From the NCBI GenBank assembly GCA_932521025.1, contig OW051470.1, positions 5,504,501 to 5,568,500 on the forward strand: a stretch of DNA of 64,000 bases, given 5' to 3'. The first letter of the stretch is position 1. Each line of letters starts with the position of its first letter. Position numbers and translations under genes: made by a program. Under the pieces are notes generated by a model, which was not told the DNA's origin, ran no database searches, and saw only the letters and a program-made list of their open reading frames with translations. This DNA is from Oscheius onirici. Lineage: Eukaryota > Nematoda > Chromadorea > Rhabditida > Rhabditidae. Positions 56,840 to 64,000 of this stretch are shown piece after piece.

Positions 56840-56930
56840 GCTGAGATTTGTGGCTCGTGTATTGGAAGCGTTTAGTGCGCCGCGCGCGCGACCCGGGTTC
56901 GATCTCCGCCGAGGACTAATTTTTCTGCTT
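56840..56930 (+). mobile_element. tRNA-derived SINE-like head
   Basis: TGGCTCGTGTATTGGAAGCG resembles a tRNA D-arm/A box, and GGGTTCGATCTC about 35 bp downstream resembles the T-arm B box. The region between, with GCGCGCGCG, replaces the anticodon arm. No intact acceptor stem or anticodon loop can be folded, so this is more likely a SINE head than a tRNA gene. Confidence 0.5.
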
Positions 56931-57384
56931 TGTATTTTTGAGTTCCAAATGATGATAGCAAGTGCGTGCATGTGTGTTTTTTTCTTCTTTTTCATGTTTT
57001 GCACTTTTTGGGACTTTTGCGAGCCGCAGGCGAGGTGTAAGTCAACGAGTCAAGTGCGAAGGCTTTTTTCGGTACTGTTGCGAGACGAAAGCAAGATCTA
57101 AGTTTTATCCCAAGTTTGTGGCCGTGTTTTTCTTCTTCAATGAAAAGTGTGTACGTGTTGCCGCGCTGACCAGCTTCAGCAAATAACAACGGACAGGGAC
57201 ACGAGAAGACGAGCACATTGCAGAATGCAGCGGTGGACAGAGAGAATGTGCCGAGAAATTAAGAAACAAGGCAGGACAGTGGAATAGAAGGACAGAAACA
57301 TAATTGATCTGGAGAGAGATCAGATAGCAAACTCCCTTTCCCTACCAACGTTTGTCCCATACGACAAATGAATATATCTATCTA

Positions 57385-57482
57385 TCTAAACTGCTAACTG
57401 TTATCTGTTTCACTAAACAACTGTAAAGGACAAAACTAAGTCACTTAGCCCCGGAGGGGCGTATCACAACTTGTCTTTCGTA
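57385..57482 (-). repeat. Truncated R1 repeat copy (hairpin end)
   Basis: It reads from CTAACTGTTATCTGTTT through GGACAAAACTAAGTCACTTA to the hairpin AGCCCCGGAGGGGCG and CACAACTTGT. It matches the reverse complement of 20895-20970 closely. The other end of the element is missing. Confidence 0.8.
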
Positions 57483-58861
57483 ATTGTCGCTTTAATAAAG
57501 GTTTTTTCTGCAAAAAATATTCACAAAGAAAACTTCTCTATATCTACCAGACTAGTTACTTCATGGTGAAACATGATTTGATTTTGTTGAAGTACAAAGA
57601 GTTTGACCAGTCTTCTATTCCATATTACGCACTATTCACCATAGGATCTGAAGTGGTTGAGATCCGCAGTTGACATGAACGAAAGAGATCTTCCGAGTTT
57701 GTCCTGACTCCCTGGGCAAAGTGCTTTACCTCCTCGTAGTCGAGATCTTCACTGAATTCTTCTTATTGCTCAAGGAAACTAAGAACTGATATGTACTCAA
57801 TGGCAAACTTTCCAAAATGGAGGACAGTCCAAGATCTCGAAGATAGCGAATGAATTGGTCAGTAGGAATAGACGGCAATGCACTGTGTTTCGAAGTTTGA
57901 ATGTTAGGGAAGGGAAATAAGGGGCTTTTATAAGGAGAATGTTCTGTTCGAATACCGTTATCAAATCCAAAATTGGCGGTTCTGCAACTTATCATTCGGG
58001 TTCAAGTAACACATATTGCTTACACATTCAGTGTGTGCGTGCACATTCCTTTGTGGAACACATACATGGGCAGATCTCTAGACAATCTCCTGGTTCAAAT
58101 CCCGATCTATAATATTTTGAAGTACGTGCTCTTGTTTCTCTTCTGACATCCAGACTCTGCTCATGAGCCACTTTTTCAGGTACCCTCGATGGAAAACATC
58201 TTGTGATAATCCAACTTGCACAAACATTCTGACAATAAAACAATTTAATATTAGCCAAATATTCAGTAGACAACTTGTTGCGTTAATTCAAGAAGCAACT
58301 TCCTGTTCCTCGTGGTCCCTTCCAATTAATCTCCCTACTTTTTTCATGCGCCCTCGGCTTCCTGGCGTCCCCGTGAGCTGGCAGAGAGTCTTTGTTACAC
58401 AGCTCGTGGAAGCGAGGGCCGCAAAGTGGCAGATGAAAGTGCCCGTACCGAAAATCAAATAATCCCTAAGTATTGCGAGTAACGGTAATGAACTGCTGGA
58501 AGTATTGTGGATGACTATAGGCTGGAAAATCTTCAGTGGAATCCGCAACATTTCGAATAAAGTCTTCTGTTGGTCCAGTTGGAGGTGCTCATCAGAGCCA
58601 AGTGTTAATTGGATTTCTTGCGCAACACGGGCACGGAATCCTCGAGAGCCGGGGCAAACACGCGCTGCGGCGGGGACCGGTAGACCGTACAGTACCCCGC
58701 ACTCTGTGTTCCCTGCGGCCAACTCTCCTCCGGAGACCTTGACTCTCGCAACTTTACATCCAGACCCCAGTCTCCCTAAAAATATCCGCCTCTCACCCGC
58801 AGCTCCAGTGTACACTGCCGAGGCAGCTCACTCCGCCAGTCTACCCTAGCAGCAGATCACC

Positions 58862-60849
58862 ATGCCGTCCCAGGGTTAGTCCAGCTACTCTCAACTACCA
58901 ATCAATCGAATTGCAACATTCTTCCAGTTCTTTTCGGGGCTCTTTGGTACTGACTGACAGCATCTGAGACAAGAAGCAACAGTCCTTTACTGTGATCGTT
59001 AGAACGGTTGCACGATTTTTGATATTAAACCCCAAAAAGACTTTAGTTCTCAAAGAAAAGTAGACTGAATGCAATCTTTAGATTGCTGCTGGAAATATCA
59101 GTCTTCCAAATCATTTCTTCTGACAAATTCATTTTGGAACTGGAAAGAACCTTTTGAGGCCTTTTAGAACAGAAACTGTTAGTAATTGATAGTGATTCAA
59201 GCAATATATTGCACCTGCGCACTTTTGGATAAGAAAACATAAATGAGTGCACGTAGTCTGTACCGATAGTCGGAGTAAAAAATACTCTTTTCAATGTACT
59301 TTACTAAACATTTTCGAAAAGAGCTTTAGTGAGCGATATTCCGCAGAGGATAGTCGTTATTGGGTAGACACTAATTGAGGTTCATACCGAACAGTCGAGC
59401 AAAACTGAAAGATTCTGGGAAAGCATGAATTTTAGACCAGCTCAAAGAGATCTTCAACCTCTACGATGAGGAACTTGACGGCAAGATCGACGGAACCCAG
59501 ATCGCAGACGTCGTCCGCGCTGCTGGACTCAAGCCCACCAACGCTATGGTCGTGAAGGTATCGAAAACCTCTTTCAGCTTTCCTATAAGAGTCTTTCAGG
59601 CCTCCGGCCAAGAGTTCAAGCGCAAGGGTGAGAAGCGCATCACTTTCGAGGAGTGGCTGCCAATCTTCGAGCAGCTCTCCAAGGAAAAGGTCGGTTACAA
59701 TTGGTAGAAGAAACAAGAAAAATCGGTAAAAGTTCTCTCTCTCTCTCGTGGTTCTGCCGCGGCAGAGCTCGAGAGCCCTCTCTCAAGGTCGGCTCAAACA
59801 TGCCGTCGGGTTTACACTCGGGACTTCCCGAGAGCCTCAATCCCCCCGCATCCCCAGCTGGAATTGAAGAAGTGATTTCATATGAGGGGACTGTTGAGAT
59901 TGGTTAGTAGTATAGGAGCTATATGGAGACTTGAGAACGTTTGAATCTGTTTATTTGTCGAAATCATTTGTGGCTATCATATTGCTTTATGTTAGAGTAA
60001 GTCAAGTCCAACTGTACTGAGATCAGCAAAATCGTTTACTCGTGGAACTTTTCTTCCAAAAAGTTGAGCCAGCTGCTCCTTGGTGTGTTACGTGACTATT
60101 ACACTTGCTTGGACCCAACCAGTTGTCTTCCGGGAATCCAACTCGAGAGAACATGGTAGTCGTTGGAATTTTATAAGCGCAACAACCTGTAGGGGCGATA
60201 GTTCAGCTTGTATCAAACTGAGAAAATTTATTGCAAAAACAGTGAAAGCTTTCAAGTAAGAGTTTTGCAGGAGCAGGGAACCTACGCTGACTTCGTTGAG
60301 GGACTCAAGGTTTTCGACAAGGAGGAGTGTGGAAAGATTCTGTGCGCCGAGCTCAGACACATTCTTCTGGCTCTTGGAGAGAGGCTGTCCGCCGACGAGG
60401 TAGACTCTTCCTCCTCTTTTTGTTCAACTAAAGTTCCAGGCTGACGAGCTTCTGAAGGGAGTTGAAGATGCTGAGGGCATGGTCAAATACGAGGGTATGT
60501 TCAGACGTTTTTTTTTCACTTTGAGTAGATCTCGGACACTCACTTTTCCTCCCACGCCTTCTTTTGTTCTGTTTACTCGCGCGCGCTTTTCCGCGAACAG
60601 CCGCGTGCGCCTCTCTGACGTTGTAACATGCTGAGAGATGGCAGCAAGTGAAGAGAAAAAGAGATCGATCTCGCAGAAAAGATGGACAACCCACTCAGAT
60701 ATTTTGCAAAGAGCGATTTCGATTTTCTGCTTGAATTAGACTGCAAGTCAAACACAAAAGCATTAGAGAAGAACAAAATGGTTTTCAAAGTGAACGTTTC
60801 AGACTTCATCAAGAAGGTTCTGGCTGGACCTTTCCCCGACAGCGACTAG
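58862..60849 (+). CDS. mlc-3: Essential (alkali) myosin light chain
   Basis: A calmodulin-superfamily subunit of the muscle myosin head (mlc-3 type). The first exon encodes only MPSQG (ATG 58862), then a 560-bp intron. Exon 2 gives [20 protein letters not shown] and [11 protein letters not shown]; exon 3 gives [20 protein letters not shown]. After a second long intron of about 580 bp come [40 protein letters not shown] and the last exon, [18 protein letters not shown] at 60847-60849. The EF-hand loops lack the full set of calcium ligands, as in other essential light chains. About 152 residues, normal for the family. The unusually long introns may hold muscle enhancers; the one before exon 2 is not conserved with any repeat I can see. 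Confidence 0.92.
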
Positions 60850-61593
60850 ACGGTCGTCTTCAACCCATTTTATATATGGTCCACCACCATGCACCTGATC
60901 CGTGTATAAACAAGTCTAGTAATGGCCATCTGATGTGTTTCGCTGCTCGCTCTGACTGTGCGGTGTGGAGTAGCACAGCCTTTAGCCCTTGTTTTGGTTA
61001 GAGTAAACAAGTAGTCTTCGGATCCCCAGCCTCTCTTCTCTTTTTTCTTCCTCTCATCCCTTATCCGCTACTCCCCACACTCGATTCTTTCGACAGTAAG
61101 ACCCGTCTCTCTTCCTTTTATTATCGTTTACAAAGATTTCTTATTGTGTACGTTGGCGAATAAACACAAGCTATTGCGCTAAGGGGACACTAGGTGAGAT
61201 GGCTGGGACTCTGCTCATTCCTGTTTGATTGCGTGAACTTTGGCTCGAAACTACAACATTTAGTTTTAACAAAGAAAGTAACTGTTTTCGTCGCGATCGC
61301 TACTCTAGGCTGCCAAAACTTGTTGATACTCGATCTCAAACCTCAAAGTGTGCATAAATCTCCAATCTTACAAACAGCTCATGTTATAAGCGGCGAGGTC
61401 TGCTTCAAAACACGCGAGGTTCATTTCCGAGCAAGCGGAAAATAATGTCAAAGTAAGTATGAAAGAACCCGGAATAGAATCTTACAAACAGCTCATGTCT
61501 TTGAGAATACTTCACTTGTCGAAGATTTATCGTTCACCTGAAAAATTTCGACGATCGCTGGAGAAACATAAACGTAAACCTTCTTGAATCTAT
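60850..61593. other. 3' flank of mlc-3 and spacer
   Basis: No supported gene. It contains the 3' UTR of the light chain gene, with an AATAAA signal at 61160-61165, and a short direct repeat (CTTACAAACAGCTCATGT) at about 61368 and 61482. Confidence 0.45.
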
Positions 61594-62003
61594 CCACTTT
61601 AAATTGCTCTCGCGTCTCTGTGTGTCTGTGTGTCTGAAGCTCTAATTGTGGATAAGGAGGGGAGCTTTGTGCGCAAATTAGTTTTAACAAGTGGCGACAG
61701 GTAAAGCAAGTGCGTGAAGGGTTCTATGACTTTGGTAGTTTCTTACTGGGGATGTGTGACTGGAACAGAGTGACAAGGGGAGAAGGGACAGTAGGGCTGA
61801 GACTCACTAAAGCTTAGGAACAGGCCGGGTGATTCGCTCAAATCCTACATTTTGACATTAGGCTAGGGGATGGAGCTTTCAGTTGTTTCTTTGGAGGGTC
61901 AGGAGGAATGAAAGGGAAACCACGACTAGGGCTCCGTGACAGAGCGAAGTCAGGAATTTCTACTTTTAGCCCTGGAAGGGCGTTGCCAACCTTGTTCATT
62001 TGA
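61594..62003 (-). repeat. Full-length R1 repeat copy
   Basis: It starts CCACTTTAAATTGCTCTCGC, contains GTGCGCAAATTAGTTTT and GACTTTGGTAGTTTCTT (shared with 17654-17936), and ends with the hairpin TAGCCCTGGAAGGGCG and TTGCCAACCTTGT. It is the copy closest in length to 20890-21380. No coding capacity. Confidence 0.8.
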
Positions 62004-62214
62004 ATTTCGAATCCGATACTAGTAAGTAATAAGCATTCGTTTCCATGCTTTCGAATTCTACATATGTAGAAGCGTGCAGTGCAGACTTGTAAAACTTGTC
62101 GAGACTAAACTCTAAAAAGCAAGTCGCAATTATTCTAGCTCCAAGTCGTCTGCTGTGCTGTTGTCTACCCGTTCTCTTCTACCAGGTCAGGTGTTTCTAC
62201 TTTTTACTTTTTGA

Positions 62215-64000
62215 CAGTACACTAGACACTGACAGTTGACATTGCGAACAAATGCGAATTGATTCTTGCGTTATTTTGGAAAGGACAATGTGACAGTCAG
62301 TTGTGAATCCGCCACAACTGACAGCCTTCGAAAGACGGCATCGTGCTCGGTTTTCCCCGGTTCCTTGAGCAGCTCCTTGAATTTGGTATAGTTCTTGGAG
62401 ACTCTCGGAACATAGGGGAAGACTGATAGTTCTCTCTCGCGTTAAAAATACTGACAGTCTTACAGCCGTTTCGTAGAATACTTTCCTTCGTTTTTTTTCT
62501 CGCTCTTTCTTTTGCTTTCAGGAATCGATCTAAATTGGAAATAACGAGCCTTTCACTTGAACTGTGCTGATCAATTGCGAACGACTGTTTTTCTAACCAG
62601 AGCGTAATCATTCTACGAGGTTAGACTGGCTTATGCATATTCTTGATACCAACTTTCCAGAGCAGTTCTCCGGCGATCACGATGATCTTTCAGGAAGGTG
62701 TAACAGGAGAATTCTGAATACTCAATTGGAGTCTGTACAATAACCTCAATTTGTCCGATGCCAGAGACGCACAGAGCGTTGCCAGAAGCCATGAATTGTG
62801 TCGAAAAAGCGGCTGCCTGTGTCGCTGCGACAAGAGATCTGTGGAGAATCGCGAACTCACAATGGAACCGAAAACTGCAACGAATTCATAGAAAGACGAG
62901 TTTGAAATGGAACGATGCTGCCGTACTCGAACTGGATTCAGTGAGTCTGACTTTTTTCGAGCTGAGGCGTAAAAGCCCTGTATGCTACACATCCCTTTTG
63001 TTGTTCAAACCTTCAAAATCCATATTGCCGACTATAGTTCCAATGGTAGTTCCGTACTCTTTTTCTGTTCACAGGTTTTTCAAGTCGCAGTTCCCCCGTG
63101 CATGGATAGTGGATAATCCTTTACATGTCAAAGCTCGTGGGAAAATCGGGCATGACAAGACCTATTTGAGTACATCTTAGATTTGTTTAGCTAGCCTTTC
63201 TTTCTTGAATAGTCCAAAATATAGCACGATCCGTCAGTACAACGACATTTCTTCCAATTGGATTTTTCTCGGCTCCTTTTTGGTTAGCAGCTCATCAACA
63301 GCAACATCCTTGTTTAAAATTGGCCAAGTTCTCATCTTCGAAGTTTTCTGGGTTTCTCCTGATTATTGACGGCATTGTTTTAGCGGCATTTCACAAGATC
63401 ATTCGCCATTCTGGACAACTACTGAAAACTGAATATGAGGAAAATACAAAGACTAGTCTAACCTTGCAGGGTGATCTCTTCAGTTCGGTTTCCGGAAACC
63501 TGCGCGACTCGTCGTCAACCGGCTCTCAGTCCGCCGTCTACATTTGATATTCTTCCAGGGAAATAGTGTTACTCGACATGTCTGTATTGTCTTTTCTATC
63601 CTTAAGTCCCGAGAAGCAGTGTTCACTATACTTATGTATGCAGAGTCAGTTTTTCGATCCTGACTTCGACTCCTGAAAACGGAACAAAGAGAAGAACAAA
63701 AAATATCGGATAGATATTTGACAGTGACTGTCAATGGTAGGTTTTTAACGCGAGAGAGAACTATCAGTCTTCCCCCAATGATTCCTCGAGTCTCCAGGAA
63801 CTATACCAAACACCGCTGCGTATTCAAGGAGGTGCTCAAGGAACCGGGGGAAAACCGAGCATGACACCGTCTTTCGAAGGTTGACAGTTGTGGCGGATTC
63901 ACAACCGACTGGCACATTGCAGTCTCTCTACTTTCCAAAAGAACGCAAATGTCTGTGGCTCTACTGCTCGCACTGTCAACTGTCAGTGTCTAGTGTACTG
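62215..64000. mobile_element. DNA transposon-like unit with ~250-280 bp inverted ends
   Basis: The left end begins CAGTACACTAGACACTGACA; the last bases of the window are its exact reverse complement, so the unit appears to end at or just past 64000. The inverted ends extend about 250-280 bp inward with scattered mismatches and small indels. Shared words are GTTGTGAATCCGCCACAACT, CTTCGAAAGACGG, GCTCGGTTTTCCCC and TGATAGTTCTCTCTCGCG. The 1.2-kb interior (about 62470-63720) has only short frames, with no DDE transposase motif that I can see, so it is probably non-autonomous. A target duplication cannot be checked because the right flank is outside the window. The superfamily is uncertain. Confidence 0.8.

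Larger units (their letters stand above)
56481..58861. other. Repeat-rich intergenic region
   Basis: About 2.4 kb with no supported gene. It holds the annexin 3' end with short GTCT repeats (56580-56600), a tRNA-like SINE candidate (56840-56930), an A/T-rich unit followed by GGGACACGAGAAGACG and ATCTATCTATCT that looks like a degraded non-LTR element tail (57195-57385), a truncated R1 copy (57385-57482), and, near 58600-58861, GC-rich sequence upstream of the myosin light chain gene. CCTAAAAATATCC at 58775-58787 resembles a CArG/TATA-type muscle promoter element. Confidence 0.45.

Noticed and set aside
56852-56915. A genuine tRNA gene
   Set aside because: No acceptor stem or anticodon arm can be folded; only A- and B-box-like words are present.
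58288-58815. A 175-codon minus-strand frame upstream of the myosin light chain
   Set aside because: GC-rich promoter sequence without splice sites or recognisable protein features.
1-64000. CRISPR arrays, bacterial operons or prophage
   Set aside because: No spaced short direct repeats; all recognised genes are intron-containing animal genes.

Overview
The window is nuclear DNA of a nematode, or a very close relative. Genes are compact and split by many short introns (about 35-60 bp) with a strong TTTTCAG-type acceptor. Several start codons lie a few bases after such an acceptor with no upstream coding exon, as expected for spliced-leader trans-splicing. The gene content fits: a patched-related (PTR) membrane protein, an SLC13/NAC-type transporter, a TTBK-like kinase of the kind expanded in nematodes, and families of secreted and helical-repeat proteins without obvious homologues elsewhere. 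I cannot name the species.

Layout. 0.36-6.3 kb (minus): one long low-complexity protein of unknown function; 6.6-6.9 kb (minus): a small orphan gene. 8.5-12.0 kb (plus): PTR. 12.2-16.1 kb (plus): a tandem array of five small secreted proteins, three with reading-frame defects. 16.3-17.5 kb (minus): an AWS-SET histone methyltransferase with one apparent frameshift. 17.65-18.2 kb: two copies of an interspersed repeat in opposite orientation. 18.4-20.8 kb (plus): SLC13 carrier with a 308-bp foldback element in one intron. 21.5-23.1 kb (plus): basic orphan protein. 23.2-25.3 kb (minus): heparan sulfate glucuronyl C5-epimerase. 25.4-26.0 kb (minus): ribosomal protein L21. 26.5-27.9 kb (plus): UQCR10 subunit of complex III with a repeat-filled intron.

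28.3-31.9 kb (plus): an ERp72/PDIA4-like disulfide isomerase whose first intron houses a kinase gene on the other strand. 32.3-37.6 kb: three genes sharing a helical module that ends in a Tyr-x-x-Trp-Lys/Arg motif, plus a tiny secreted Cys protein. 37.9-38.5 kb (minus): orphan membrane-protein ORF. 39.5-41.6 kb (plus): secreted leucine-rich-repeat protein. 41.9 kb (plus): small Ala/Pro-rich protein with a close TATA box. 42.3-44.3 kb (minus): TRAF-type RING/zinc-finger/MATH protein. 44.4-46.9 kb (minus): TTC27. 47.1-50.0 kb (minus): two tandem genes for TATA-binding protein. 50.1-52.0 kb (minus): NOC4 ribosome-assembly factor, divergent from LUC7L3 (plus, 52.2-53.5 kb). 55.2-56.5 kb (plus): annexin. 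58.9-60.8 kb (plus): essential myosin light chain. The last 1.8 kb is a DNA transposon-like unit with long inverted ends.

Most genes are unrelated housekeeping functions placed side by side: transcription, splicing, ribosome assembly, ER folding, respiration and muscle. The candidates for something undescribed are the duplicated TBP genes, the secreted-protein array, the YxxWK helical-module family, and the foldback element whose target duplication covers a splice donor. Several frameshifts fall in homopolymer runs, so sequencing error must be excluded before any of those genes is called broken.
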